Source: an uncultured Clostridia bacterium (lineage in GTDB: Bacteria; Bacillota; Clostridia; Peptostreptococcales; Anaerovoracaceae). Taken from it: 64,000 bases of DNA. Positions 28,241 to 36,080 of this stretch are shown one piece after another. The notes beneath the pieces were generated by a model that was not told the origin of the DNA, searched no databases, and saw nothing but the letters and a program-made list of their open reading frames with translations. The translations under genes and the position numbers were made by a program. Within the stretch, counting starts at the first letter, position 1. Each line of letters begins with the position of its first letter. The stretch is from positions 62,001-126,000 of the forward strand of contig CAKQGQ010000004.1 in the NCBI GenBank assembly GCA_934233735.1, given 5' to 3'.

Positions 28241-29074
28241 CTAAAATCTCGAATCATAAAATTCGCTTGCCGCACGGAATATTACTTGTCTCATTTCCAT
28301 ATATTCCTTCATGCTTGCACATTTATATGCAACAGTCATAGGTCCTTTTCTGACGATTCCCTTGACTCTTTCCGCGCCGTCCGCCATGACGGTCTGCTGG
28401 AATGTGATTTCCATCATAATTTCTTCCGGAATCTTTGCACATTCGACATTCTTCGCATTTTCTGCGGCTTTCTTTGCCTTGTCGTAAATCAAGTCAAGAC
28501 CGGCTTTGCGAGGCAGGCACTTTGCCGAATATCGCCCTTGCGCGTATTTCACAACCGCAATTTCCGCTTCCGCGCAGAATGCCTTTGCTTCCTTTTCCAA
28601 AGCGTCATCGCCGGATGCCATGATGAAAGGAACCCCCTGTTCTGCGGCATAAAGTGCGTTGATTCCCACTTCACCGTATGCAGTGTCATTTACTTTCATC
28701 TCTCTTATGAGATACTGGTCATAGGTGTGGTCAAGCACCGCGTTCTGCGTTCCGAACATCGCGTGATGTCCCAAAAGAAGAAGCCCGTCATAGCTTGAAT
28801 CGATGCTGTGAACCATGGAATCCGGGCGGCAGTCTCCCCTGAGCAAAAATGCCCTTTCATCCAAAAGATCCACGCGGATGTTCTGTGCGACTTCGTGCGA
28901 GTCACATACCAAAACTTCGTCTGCGCCCGCATCAAACAATCCTCTGACTGCTGCGTTTATTTCTTCTGTCATCAAAACCCTGGCAGCCTCATAGCCGGGT
29001 TCCCCGGGGATGATTTCTCCCGGGGAAACGACTCCGTTCGTGCCTTCCAAATCTGCTGATATAAAAAATTTCAT
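28241..29074 (-). CDS. dppA: M55-family D-aminopeptidase (DppA-like)
   Basis: 277 residues matching zinc-dependent D-aminopeptidases. The N-terminal SADLEGTNGV motif carries the metal-binding Asp and Glu of this family. VCDSHE, LLLGHHAMFG and VGINALYAAEQGVPFIMASGDD are further signatures. Enzymes of this type release D-amino acids from short peptides such as D-Ala-D-Ala. Between lysA and dapF, it suggests recycling or catabolism of wall-derived D-amino peptides. AAAGGA precedes the ATG. Confidence 0.9.
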   Translation of the reverse strand: MKFFISADLEGTNGVVSPGEIIPGEPGYEAARVLMTEEINAAVRGLFDAGADEVLVCDSHEVAQNIRVDLLDERAFLLRGDCRPDSMVHSIDSSYDGLLLLGHHAMFGTQNAVLDHTYDQYLIREMKVNDTAYGEVGINALYAAEQGVPFIMASGDDALEKEAKAFCAEAEIAVVKYAQGRYSAKCLPRKAGLDLIYDKAKKAAENAKNVECAKIPEEIMMEITFQQTVMADGAERVKGIVRKGPMTVAYKCASMKEYMEMRQVIFRAASEFYDSRF

Positions 29075-29116
29075 TTTCTGTCCTTTCGTTTTACCGTTAT
29101 CCTTTGCAAAGACAGA

Positions 29117-29281
29117 TTATGCTGCTTCCTTTGCATTCTTCTTTAAGTAAACCTGAGGTTCCTTCGGAAGCTTGAAAAGCGGGATAAATCTGTCCAGTCC
29201 TGTTAATGTTAATAATAACATAGAAATGACCGCAACCCAAGCCATATAATTGTGGAATATCAATCCGCTTACGCTAATCAA
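29117..29281 (-). pseudogene. C-terminal remnant of a membrane transporter
   Basis: After a TGA at 29284-29282 the minus strand encodes 54 residues ending in TAA. There is one membrane helix (MAWVAVISMLLLTLTG) and then a basic tail (FKLPKEPQVYLKKNAKEAA). It lacks an ATG and a ribosome site and reads like the end of a larger transporter. I take it as the leftover of a gene once between lysA and dppA. A very small membrane protein starting at the TTG is possible but less likely. The parent family is not identified. Confidence 0.55.
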
Positions 29282-29298
29282 TCAATGGTAATTCGGTG

Positions 29299-30594
29299 TT
29301 AAAGCCATTCCGGTATTTCGTGATTTGCAGTCATATGCTCATAACTCTGTCTCTTCACGATAATCGAACTTTTGCCCTCCCTTACAAGGACAACTGCCGG
29401 AATCGGACAATTGTTGTAATTGCTCGCCATAGAGAACCCGTAAGCACCGGTTGAAAAAATTGCGAACAAATCGCCTTTTTCTGCCTTGTCCGTAACCGCA
29501 CAGTCTCTTATCAGAATGTCTCCGGACTCACAAGTCTTGCCGCATATCGTGGCTTTGTCGTTTCTCGGCTCATCCGCCTTGTTTGCAACCACGCCGTCAT
29601 AGACTGCCTCATAGAGTGCCGGTCTGATGTTGTCCGCCATGCCGCCGTCTACGGCGATGTATTTTCTTACGCCTCTGATGTCTTTGATATTTCCGATTGT
29701 ATAAAGGCTGAGTCCCGCCTCGGCAACAATGCTTCTTCCCGGTTCAAATACAACCGCCGGCATTTTGATCTGCATTTCTGCGAACTTCGATTCGATTTTT
29801 TCCATCATCGGGTCGATATAATAGGAATATGGCTTTGGCTGCTCGTCGGTGTACTTGACGCCGAAGCCGCCGCCAAGATTCAACTCTTTTGTGTCGTATC
29901 CGAAGCGCTTCTTGAGTTCTTCCACAAGCCCGAGCATTACATCCAATGATTTAAGATATGCATCGTTATCAAGGATTTGTGAGCCGATATGGAAATGCAG
30001 TCCCACAAGGTTCATGTGCTCAGATTTGATGGCTCTCTCTGCAAGCGGAAAAAACACATCTTCATCAAGCGGAACGCCGAACTTCGAGTCGCGTTTTCCG
30101 GTTATGATGAAGTCATGCGTGCTTGCCGCTACGCCCGGCGTGATTCTCAGCAAAATATTTGCAGTCATGTTTTTCTCTTTGCAGACTTCTTCAATCTGCT
30201 TAAAATCCGGCTCGCTGTCCACGATAAATCTTCCGATTCCGTAGTCCAAAGCATCCTCAATCTCCCCACGCAGTTTGTTGTTGCCGTTGAACTCAATTCG
30301 TTCTGCAGGGAAGCCGGCCTTCTTCGCGGTGTAAAGTTCTCCGCCGGAAACAACATCGATGCAAAGCCCCTCTGTATCACAGATTTTGCACATCGCAGTC
30401 GTGCAAAAAGCTTTGCAGGCATACGCGATTCTCGTATTCGGATATTTATCAAGGAACGATTCCTTGAGTTCTCTGATTTTCTCCTTGATTCCCGTCTCGG
30501 ACATCACATAGAGCGGCGTCCCGTACTGTTCTGCCAGCGCTATCGTGCTGCATCCGTCAAAATACAATTCATTATTTTTGATTTCTTTTATCAA
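29299..30594 (-). CDS. lysA: Diaminopimelate decarboxylase
   Basis: A 431-residue fold-III PLP enzyme. The PLP lysine lies in AYACKAF (near 62); other markers are GLHFHIGSQI, LNLGGGFGVKY, EPGRSIVAEAG and the C-terminal ESGDIL/GAYG blocks. It converts meso-DAP to lysine. The start is a TTG at 30594 with GGGAGG seven bases upstream. Its -24/-12 promoter and the neighbouring sigma-54 activator gene point to RpoN-dependent expression. Confidence 0.95.
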   Translation of the reverse strand: MIKEIKNNELYFDGCSTIALAEQYGTPLYVMSETGIKEKIRELKESFLDKYPNTRIAYACKAFCTTAMCKICDTEGLCIDVVSGGELYTAKKAGFPAERIEFNGNNKLRGEIEDALDYGIGRFIVDSEPDFKQIEEVCKEKNMTANILLRITPGVAASTHDFIITGKRDSKFGVPLDEDVFFPLAERAIKSEHMNLVGLHFHIGSQILDNDAYLKSLDVMLGLVEELKKRFGYDTKELNLGGGFGVKYTDEQPKPYSYYIDPMMEKIESKFAEMQIKMPAVVFEPGRSIVAEAGLSLYTIGNIKDIRGVRKYIAVDGGMADNIRPALYEAVYDGVVANKADEPRNDKATICGKTCESGDILIRDCAVTDKAEKGDLFAIFSTGAYGFSMASNYNNCPIPAVVLVREGKSSIIVKRQSYEHMTANHEIPEWL

Positions 30595-30656
30595 ATTTCT
30601 ATCCTCCCTATCGTAATTTCTATCAAGAATTCCTTTTCGCTTTCAGATAATATTAA

Positions 30657-30673
30657 AGCAAAAAGAATGCCAA
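30657..30673 (-). promoter_or_regulatory. Sigma-54 (-24/-12) promoter of lysA-dppA-dapF
   Basis: The minus strand reads TTGGCATTCTTTTTGCT: the -24 GG and -12 GC are separated by exactly ten bases and both core motifs (TGGCA, TTGC) are intact. It lies about 65 bp before the lysA start and directly downstream of a sigma-54 activator gene. Confidence 0.82.
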
Positions 30674-30703
30674 CAATTCAATATTGTTTTGCAAACGGCA
30701 AAA
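30672..30703. promoter_or_regulatory. Two small inverted repeats upstream of the -24/-12 promoter
   Basis: AACAAT-N5-ATTGTT (30672-30688) and TTTTGC-N5-GCAAAA (30687-30703) overlap slightly. Dyads with this spacing could be activator binding sites. They lie only a few bases upstream of the -24 element, closer than enhancer sites usually are, so the role is uncertain. Confidence 0.35.
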
Positions 30704-30744
30704 ATCGTTAATTTTCAACACTTTTTTCTTGCTGAAAAAGAGCA

Positions 30745-30777
30745 GAAAAAAAACAGGACAAAATAGTATCCTGTTTT
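30745..30777 (-). terminator. Terminator of the sigma-54 activator gene
   Basis: On the minus strand AAACAGGA and TCCTGTTT (30776-30769 and 30758-30751) form a perfect stem with a ten-base loop, followed by a run of T. It separates the regulator gene from lysA, which therefore needs its own promoter. Confidence 0.85.
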
Positions 30778-30797
30778 CCGAACTTAAATTCCCATTT

Positions 30798-32654
30798 TTA
30801 GAACTTAATCTTTTTCAACTTTTCATAAAATACCGTCTTGGAAAGACCCAGCTCCTCCATGGCCTTCTGCCGGCTCCCTTTATTTCTCATCAGAGCCTCC
30901 GCTATGATGCGCTTTTCTTCCTTCATCAGCTGTTCTTTTAGGGTTTTTCCTTCTTCTTCGTCGTCATTAATCAAGATGTGTTCCGAATAAATGATTGGTG
31001 AGTCGCAAACCGTTATAGCGCGCTCGATGACATTCTCAAGTTCCCGCACATTTCCCGGCCAGCTGTAGCGCATCATTTTGTTGAGTGCCTCTTCAGACAA
31101 AAGCATCGGTTTCATATTATATCTTCCGTAGATATCGCTCAGAATCGAGTTTATTAAGACATAAAGGTCATCCTTTCTCTGCCTGAGCGGCGGGATACAT
31201 ATCGGGAATACATTGATTCTGTAATATAAATCCTGCCGGAATCTTCCCTGCCGCACTTCCTCTTCAAGATTTCTGTTCGTTGCGGTGATAACCCTCACAT
31301 TGACATCAATCGGTTTCGACGAACCAACGCGGTAGATTCTTTTATTTTGGAGCACATGCAGTAGCTTGACCTGAATGTCCGGCGGAATCTCCCCGATTTC
31401 ATCCAGAAAAATGGTTCCCCCGTTCGCCTCTTCGAAGAACCCTGCCTTGCCTCCCGTCGCCGCACCTGTGAACGCCCCCGGCGCATAGCCGAAAAGTTCA
31501 CTCTCAAACAAGCTCGGCGCGATTGCATTGCAGTTTACCTCCACAAACGGAGCACCCGGATTCCCCATGTTATGTATATTCTTCGCAAGCCTTGACTTTC
31601 CCGTTCCGCTTTCCCCCGTTATGATTACATTGAATAATGTCTGCGATGCTTTATATGCCAGCCTCTTGACCTCTGCCATCGAAGGGTTTCTTCCGATAAA
31701 ATCATTCAGCCCCGCAATTTCAAACTCCCGGTTCTTGTCCTCATTATGTGATTTCTTCTTCTGCCGTTCTTCCAAAAGCTGTATGATTGCGTTTCTTTCC
31801 TTTCGCATCTCTTCAAGCAGCGACGCATCCTGAATTATTACATAGACTCCGTCCTGCTTCTGCAAACTCCTGACCCTTACAAAAATACAAAAAATCGGTC
31901 TTCTGTGAATTTCGTAAATACCTTTTTCAACACAGCCGTTTGTCTTTTTCATCATGTCTTCTATTTTCGTGATGAATGCCTCGCCGTGTATAACATTCTG
32001 AATTTCGAGCCCCTCAATCGCAGGTGTATCCTCCTCATTCTCGTCGGCACTCGCCTTTGCCATATAGCCTCTGCCTGAAAAAAGTTTTCCTATCTCCTCT
32101 CCGCGGAATCCGTACCCACGGCTCTGAAAAAATTTTATTTCACCCGTAATTCCGTCAATGACAACCATGTGCCCCACAGCTTCAAAATACCTCATTGTAT
32201 AGGTTTCGTTATTCACTGTAATGTCTGCGCTGTTATTTGCAAAGTCAATTCGGCTTACAATCTCAAACCCGAGATAGTTTGTTTTCAGTTCAAACTTCCC
32301 ATTTGGGCTATAGCTCTTGATGTATTTATACTGCGGCTTGATTTTTTTATTGTGGTAAACGCCCACGGCAACGATGGCATCGCCCTTTGCGATGTTTTTA
32401 TCGTTTATGTTAATATGCAGCAAATCGGCCGGCGACAAGGCATCATCATTTCCGATTTCGTTATCGCAGATAATCACAATGTCGCCTTCTTTGATGCTGC
32501 CTGCGGCATGGCATCGCCCATCCTCGGAAATAATTCCGGTTATTTCCTTCGCACGCTTGCTATATGAGCCGATTCTGTTTTGTTCGTCAATATAAATCAG
32601 CCCTTTATATTCACTTTCAAGAAGTTCTTCCAAAATGTTCGTAGTGTGTTTCAT
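30798..32654 (-). CDS. Sigma-54-dependent transcriptional activator with N-terminal sensory region
   Basis: A 618-residue bacterial enhancer-binding protein. The N-terminal 300 residues hold sensory domains, with PAS-like segments at the start (LLESEYKGLIYIDEQNRIGSYS) and around 260-310. The AAA+ domain has Walker A GESGTGKS near 348, the sigma-54 contact loop GAFTGA near 393 and Walker B TIFLDEIGEI. A Fis-type HTH closes the protein (QKAMEELGLSKTVFYEKL). The start at 32654 is chosen because GGAGAAGG precedes that ATG; the frame is open 90 codons upstream without family resemblance. The ligand is unknown. The -24/-12 promoter just downstream makes the lysA operon its likely target. Confidence 0.92.
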   Translation of the reverse strand: MKHTTNILEELLESEYKGLIYIDEQNRIGSYSKRAKEITGIISEDGRCHAAGSIKEGDIVIICDNEIGNDDALSPADLLHININDKNIAKGDAIVAVGVYHNKKIKPQYKYIKSYSPNGKFELKTNYLGFEIVSRIDFANNSADITVNNETYTMRYFEAVGHMVVIDGITGEIKFFQSRGYGFRGEEIGKLFSGRGYMAKASADENEEDTPAIEGLEIQNVIHGEAFITKIEDMMKKTNGCVEKGIYEIHRRPIFCIFVRVRSLQKQDGVYVIIQDASLLEEMRKERNAIIQLLEERQKKKSHNEDKNREFEIAGLNDFIGRNPSMAEVKRLAYKASQTLFNVIITGESGTGKSRLAKNIHNMGNPGAPFVEVNCNAIAPSLFESELFGYAPGAFTGAATGGKAGFFEEANGGTIFLDEIGEIPPDIQVKLLHVLQNKRIYRVGSSKPIDVNVRVITATNRNLEEEVRQGRFRQDLYYRINVFPICIPPLRQRKDDLYVLINSILSDIYGRYNMKPMLLSEEALNKMMRYSWPGNVRELENVIERAITVCDSPIIYSEHILINDDEEEGKTLKEQLMKEEKRIIAEALMRNKGSRQKAMEELGLSKTVFYEKLKKIKF

Positions 32655-32771
32655 TGTACCTTCTCCACCGCTTTCGCATGACTCTGCCATAAAGTTTATC
32701 ATATGCAGAAAAAAAAGTCTACATAAAGCACCCGGAGCAAAATTGAGTGGCAATACAAAATCGGAATTCTG

Positions 32772-32800
32772 TTTCCAAAAGTCATATTTTGTGGTATGAT
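32772..32800 (+). promoter_or_regulatory. Promoter of the small membrane protein gene
   Basis: TTTCCA (32772-32777), 17 bases, then TATGAT (32795-32800) preceded by TGG, an extended -10. Confidence 0.5.
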
Positions 32801-32841
32801 TTTTAGGTACAAAATATCGAAACAGAAAGGATTTTATCCGA

Positions 32842-33177
32842 ATGGAAGCTTTACTTATACTGATTTTAAAATGTCTGATTCTCGGAATCATCTGGGCAGC
32901 CCTCTTGATTCCGGTTATTTTCAACCGAGGCGGCTGGCTTCGCTACCTCATTACGGTTCTGCTTATTGCCATTGTCTGCTACCTGTGCCGTGGCTGGGCA
33001 GCAATTATAAACAAGATGACATTGATTGCCCTTATCACGCTTGTTGTCGCATGGATTACCTCCATGGCAGTCTTTGACAAAGAGTCGAAAGTAAAATCGA
33101 AGGTTATTTCCTTTTCATGTGTTATGTCAGCTTTAGCTTACCTGATTTCAAATTTTATATCATTTGGTATTCTTTAA
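32842..33177 (+). CDS. Small four-helix membrane protein, function unknown
   Basis: A 111-residue protein that is almost entirely hydrophobic, with four predicted membrane helices (starting LLILILKCLILGIIW) separated by short basic loops. I do not recognise the family. It is divergent from the sigma-54 regulator and has its own promoter; AGAAAGGA lies about 12 bases upstream of the ATG, rather far. No functional link to the neighbours is evident. Confidence 0.6.
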   Translation: MEALLILILKCLILGIIWAALLIPVIFNRGGWLRYLITVLLIAIVCYLCRGWAAIINKMTLIALITLVVAWITSMAVFDKESKVKSKVISFSCVMSALAYLISNFISFGIL

Positions 33178-33239
33178 GTCTTCGGCGATATTTCTTTTAT
33201 TACTTGGCAAGAAAATTTTAAAAAAAGTTTTTGCCAACC

Positions 33240-33268
33240 TTGAAAGACTCCGCCAATTGTGCTATTAT
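33240..33268 (+). promoter_or_regulatory. Sigma-A promoter of tRNA-Ala
   Basis: TTGAAA (33240-33245), a 17-base spacer and TATTAT (33263-33268), ending 31 bases before the tRNA. Confidence 0.75.
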
Positions 33269-33299
33269 TAACTCGTTAGAGATACCATTTAGCATATAA

Positions 33300-33375
33300 G
33301 GGCGATTAGCTCAGCTGGGAGAGCGCTGCGTTCGCAACGCAGAGGTCAAGGGTTCGAACCCCTCATCGTCCACCA
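33300..33375 (+). tRNA. tRNA-Ala (anticodon CGC)
   Basis: A 76-base cloverleaf including encoded CCA. The acceptor stem GGGCGAT/ATCGTCC contains the G3-U70 pair that defines alanine tRNAs. The anticodon stem CTGCG/CGCAG encloses TTCGCAA, anticodon CGC, which reads GCG. The T loop GGTTCGAACC is standard. It marks the boundary between housekeeping genes and the more variable region to the right. Confidence 0.95.
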
Positions 33376-33382
33376 GCATGGT

Positions 33383-33413
33383 CCTGCAGTTGTAATGATT
33401 GCAGGGCTTTTTT
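33383..33413 (+). terminator. Terminator after tRNA-Ala
   Basis: CCTGCA and TGCAGG pair around an 11-base loop, followed by GCTTTTTTATTTT. Confidence 0.8.
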
Positions 33414-33972
33414 ATTTTCTTGCTTTAAAATCTTCTTCGATTGCTTCCTTCCAGTCCGCTCTCAAAGGTTTTAATTTCCTTATATCTGAAACAGCTTCCT
33501 CCAACACCCGGTAGCAAATCTCCGTACCGATACTGTCAGCCCTATAGTCAACCGCGTGTGCAGCATCGATTCCGAAATTTCCGGCAGTTTCTACTGCATC
33601 AATATTGGCACCCAGAAAAAGAAACTCCCATCCATACCTTTGCTTCTGCCGTTCAATCATACTCTTAACTTTCTCCCATGTGTATCTATGGCTTGCGTTT
33701 TCCATTCCGTCTGTTGTGATAACAAACAGCGTTCTTTCAGGTACATCTTCGGTGCGGGCATATTTATGGACATTTCCAATATGGTGGATGGCACTTCCCA
33801 CCGCATCAAGCATTGCCGTGCTGCCGCGGACAAAATACTCTTTGTCTGTCAACGGTGGTATCGCACGCAAATTTATGCGGTCGTATATGACATCACATTC
33901 ATTATCAAAAAGTACAGTCGAAATCAGTGCTTCTCCCTCTTCCTTGTAAAAACTCCCCAAATTAAATTCCAA
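33412..33972 (-). pseudogene. VWA-domain protein lacking its N-terminal MIDAS (truncated)
   Basis: 186 residues align with the body of small VWA-domain proteins (ALISTVLFDNECDVIYDR, YFVRGSTAMLDAVGSAIHHIG, LFVITTDGMENASHRYTWEK, GWEFLFLGANIDAVETAG). These normally begin with a DRSGSM metal-ion-dependent adhesion site about 30 residues earlier. Here the sequence before EEGEALIS is unrelated and the frame begins at a TTG right after the terminator of the macrodomain gene. The missing DxSxS motif makes metal binding unlikely; I read this as a 5'-deleted remnant next to a tRNA gene. Confidence 0.7.
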
Positions 33973-33973
33973 T

Positions 33974-34009
33974 AAAAAAAGACTGCTCGGTAATTCACCT
34001 TACAGTCTT
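33974..34009 (-). terminator. Terminator of the macrodomain gene
   Basis: On the minus strand AAGACTG and CAGTCTT pair around a 17-base loop, followed by a run of seven T. Confidence 0.75.
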
Positions 34010-34056
34010 AGTATAGTTTCCGATTCACTTGGTTTGGTCGCCTCGCATGCGACAAA

Positions 34057-35010
34057 TTACGCACCCAAAAGATTTTGGTCGAATGCAAACAGTGCCTCGT
34101 TGATTTCGAAAACATTATAATTTCTTTTTTTGACAAAATATTCAATTATAACGTCAAATTTATTCGAGTGTGAAAGCGCAAAACCCGCCTTCATAAGCAT
34201 TTCCTTCATCTCATTCAAAGGCAGCTCAAGTGCCAGCGCAAAAGCAATTACCGTAGGCTTTGAAGGTCGATACGCTTTGTCGGAACGGATTTTTGAAAAA
34301 AGTTTCCGATCAATGTTTGCTTTCTTGTAACACTGCGCATCCGTCATGCCCTTTTCGTCGATTTTGCGAAGAAGCATCTCGGAAAAACTTTCATCAAGCT
34401 GTTCAAGCGCATTATCCAGCGAAGCGTCACAGCAGACCTCAATGCTCCTCAGCCTTTTTAAATCATAGCTGTCCTCATGCTCCTCGACATATTTATCATC
34501 TATGTACGCCGCAATGTCCGAAAAAAGCTTGCTTCCGATGGTATATGATTTCTTATCGAAAATCACGACATATACCTGCATGTCGTTTTCCTGCAAAAAT
34601 TCGCTGATGGTATCCACGGCCACGCGAAGCGCCCGGTCTTTCGGATAGCCGTACACGCCCGCCGAAATCAGCGGAAACGCAAGAGTTTTGCAATCATGTT
34701 CAGCCGCCAGCGCAAGCGACTTGCGATAACAGGAAATCAGCTTTTCCTCTTCACCGTAATCTCCGCCCCGCCAAATCGGACCGACCGTATGGATAACATA
34801 TTTGCAAGGCAGATGGTAGCCTTTTGTAATCTTTGCGTCGCCCGTCGCACAGCCGTGAAGCGTTCGGCACTCCGCAAGCAGCCCAGGCCCCGCCGCGCGG
34901 TGGATGCAGCCGTCCACGCCGCCTCCGCCGAGAAGCGAATTGTTCGCAGCGTTCACGATGGCGTCAACCTTCAGCTTTGTTATGTCGTTTCTGATTATCT
35001 GAAGTGGCAT
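34057..35010 (-). CDS. Macrodomain (ADP-ribose-processing) protein with C-terminal helical/HTH-like domain
   Basis: A 317-residue protein. Residues 1-170 are an O-acetyl-ADP-ribose deacetylase-type macrodomain with IVNAANNSLLGGGGVDGCIHRAAG and LAFPLISAGVYGYPKDRAL. Residues about 205-317 form a helical domain (SFSEMLLRKIDEKGMTDAQC) often fused to macrodomains in Firmicutes and resembling a Cro-like helix-turn-helix. Predicted activity: removal of ADP-ribose or acetyl-ADP-ribose, possibly in stress or phage response. GGAGGG precedes the ATG. It lies 26 nt after the SWIM gene and is probably co-transcribed with it. Confidence 0.88.
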   Translation of the reverse strand: MPLQIIRNDITKLKVDAIVNAANNSLLGGGGVDGCIHRAAGPGLLAECRTLHGCATGDAKITKGYHLPCKYVIHTVGPIWRGGDYGEEEKLISCYRKSLALAAEHDCKTLAFPLISAGVYGYPKDRALRVAVDTISEFLQENDMQVYVVIFDKKSYTIGSKLFSDIAAYIDDKYVEEHEDSYDLKRLRSIEVCCDASLDNALEQLDESFSEMLLRKIDEKGMTDAQCYKKANIDRKLFSKIRSDKAYRPSKPTVIAFALALELPLNEMKEMLMKAGFALSHSNKFDVIIEYFVKKRNYNVFEINEALFAFDQNLLGA

Positions 35011-35036
35011 TATATCCCTCCGTTTCCGTTAATTTA

Positions 35037-35465
35037 TCAATAATATCTCCGTTCATCCAGTTCAAGCAAAGCATCCAAAAGTTTTGCTCGAAGTTCTCCT
35101 TCCGAAAGGCCGTTTACATATTCCACCAATTCTTCATAGTGTCGTTGTTCTTCTTGCTCTTCTTCTGCTTCCCATTCTTCAACTTTCCGCAGGAATTCCT
35201 TTGCAGCCTCCGGTTCTGCCGTAAAATACAACGCAATCATGTGTTTGCAGATAACACGGCGACCATCAGCGTGCGGACAATTGCAATGTGATTTTCTCGG
35301 ATATTCGGTGTCAATATAAACGGTATATGGCTCCGTTCCGCTTCCTGCAACACTTCCCCTGTATGCAAATTCCCCATCTTTTTCCCACGACAGCACTTTC
35401 TTTTTTTCATAATATTCGAATCCGCGCCACAGCGAATTTCCGCTCGCCATTTCGGTCAGTCCCAT
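35037..35465 (-). CDS. SWIM zinc-finger protein
   Basis: 142 residues. A SWIM motif (CNCPHADGRRVICKH, CxCx-n-CxH) near residue 62 follows a short N-terminal region (GNSLWRGFEYYEKKKVLSW). A glutamate-rich helix and a C-terminal helical part end in ALLELDERRYY. SWIM domains bind nucleic acid or protein. The partner is unknown. A strong promoter lies upstream. Confidence 0.82.
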   Translation of the reverse strand: MGLTEMASGNSLWRGFEYYEKKKVLSWEKDGEFAYRGSVAGSGTEPYTVYIDTEYPRKSHCNCPHADGRRVICKHMIALYFTAEPEAAKEFLRKVEEWEAEEEQEEQRHYEELVEYVNGLSEGELRAKLLDALLELDERRYY

Positions 35466-35531
35466 AATTTTCGTCCTTTCAGCAGAAAATTTTCGTATTT
35501 TTCTGTCTTTCGATTATCTTTTATTACTGTG

Positions 35532-35560
35532 ATTATATTGCGTCCGCGCGAAAAAATCAA
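35532..35560 (-). promoter_or_regulatory. Sigma-A promoter of the SWIM-macrodomain unit
   Basis: Minus strand TTGATT (35560-35555), 17 bases, TATAAT (35537-35532). Confidence 0.72.
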
Positions 35561-35588
35561 GGCATGCAGTGTTCATCCGCAAAGCAAG

Positions 35589-35731
35589 TTACGCGCTCTC
35601 GACGATTCTTGCCCCAAACGGCATAAATGACAGCCTGGCCATTTTGAAAAACTGCATTCCATAAGGCACCATGCAAGTCCGCCAAGCAGACCTCCAAATA
35701 AAAACCAAAGTATGTTTCCTAATGTTTTCAT
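35589..35731 (-). pseudogene. Decayed yccF-like gene
   Basis: The first 22 residues (MKTLGNILWFLFGGLLGGLAW) match the intact YccF protein encoded at 48440-48616. After that, about 13 codons are missing and the reading frame shifts. The rest of the match (YGMQFFKMARLSFMPFGARI) continues in another frame to 35589. A ribosome site (AAAGGA) is still present. This is a second copy with an internal out-of-frame deletion. Confidence 0.75.
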
Positions 35732-35795
35732 ATGTATCCTTTCTTTGCTCCTGTCTGCTCTTTGCGTGAGGACTCAGCCATCCTTTAAATATCTC

Positions 35796-35824
35796 TTGCC
35801 CCTATGCCTGAAATATGTTAATAT
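35796..35824 (+). promoter_or_regulatory. Promoter of a short RNA
   Basis: TTGCCC (35796-35801), 17 bases, TAATAT (35819-35824). The same -10, spacer and following sequence style recur in front of the small RNA at 46.3 kb. Confidence 0.6.
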
Positions 35825-35830
35825 GGACTC

Positions 35831-35923
35831 AAGACGATGCCTTGCGGCTTCGCTATTTACGATTTTAGGCTACTTGATAGGATAAGCCTTACCGCTCTTG
35901 GTGTCAGCAGGAGCGGCTTTTTT
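35831..35923 (+). ncRNA. Putative small RNA with its own terminator
   Basis: A transcript from the promoter at 35796-35824 would be about 93 nt and end at a strong hairpin (CCGCTC/GAGCGG, 35892-35916) followed by six T. No ORF with a ribosome site lies inside. The arrangement (promoter, about 90 nt, terminator abutting the stop codon of a tiny opposing ORF) parallels the toxin-antitoxin-like locus at 46.3 kb. Start and end are inferred. Confidence 0.5.
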
Positions 35924-35924
35924 A

Positions 35925-35993
35925 TTATGTAGGAATATCGCCGGGCGATATTCCCGGAATAACGACAAAAGAACCTTGCGGAGCGTCGCTCAT
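35925..35993 (-). CDS. Possible 22-residue peptide opposite the small RNA
   Basis: An ATG at 35993 opens 22 codons, beginning MSDAPQGSF and ending GISPGDIPT, whose stop touches the terminator hairpin. There is no ribosome binding site, and most of the ORF overlaps two hairpins, so translation is doubtful. It is listed because of the parallel with the 46.4 kb locus. Confidence 0.2.
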   Translation of the reverse strand: MSDAPQGSFVVIPGISPGDIPT

Positions 35994-36040
35994 GAGTGAG
36001 CGACATCTGTGCATAGAAATCTTTGATTTCGTTATGCACA
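35932..36040. repeat. Three consecutive inverted repeats upstream of the MATE gene
   Basis: GGAATATCGCC/GGCGATATTCC (35932-35954), GTCGCTCA/TGAGCGAC (35985-36004) and TGTGCATA/TATGCACA (36008-36040, with an inner AAATC/GATTT stem). They fill the space between the small RNA and the MATE gene. No clear promoter for that gene is visible among them. Confidence 0.6.
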
Positions 36041-36080
36041 CTTTTGTCCTATACGAAACTTACAATCCGGAGACTCCAAA

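Noticed and set aside
30595..30797. Possible lysine riboswitch before lysA
   Set aside because: The region is too short, lacks the conserved lysine-box words and is occupied by a terminator and a -24/-12 promoter.
35857..36039. A 60-codon minus-strand frame across the hairpins upstream of the MATE gene
   Set aside because: It runs through three inverted repeats and the small-RNA terminator, has no ribosome site and shows no domain; its codons are explained by the repeats.
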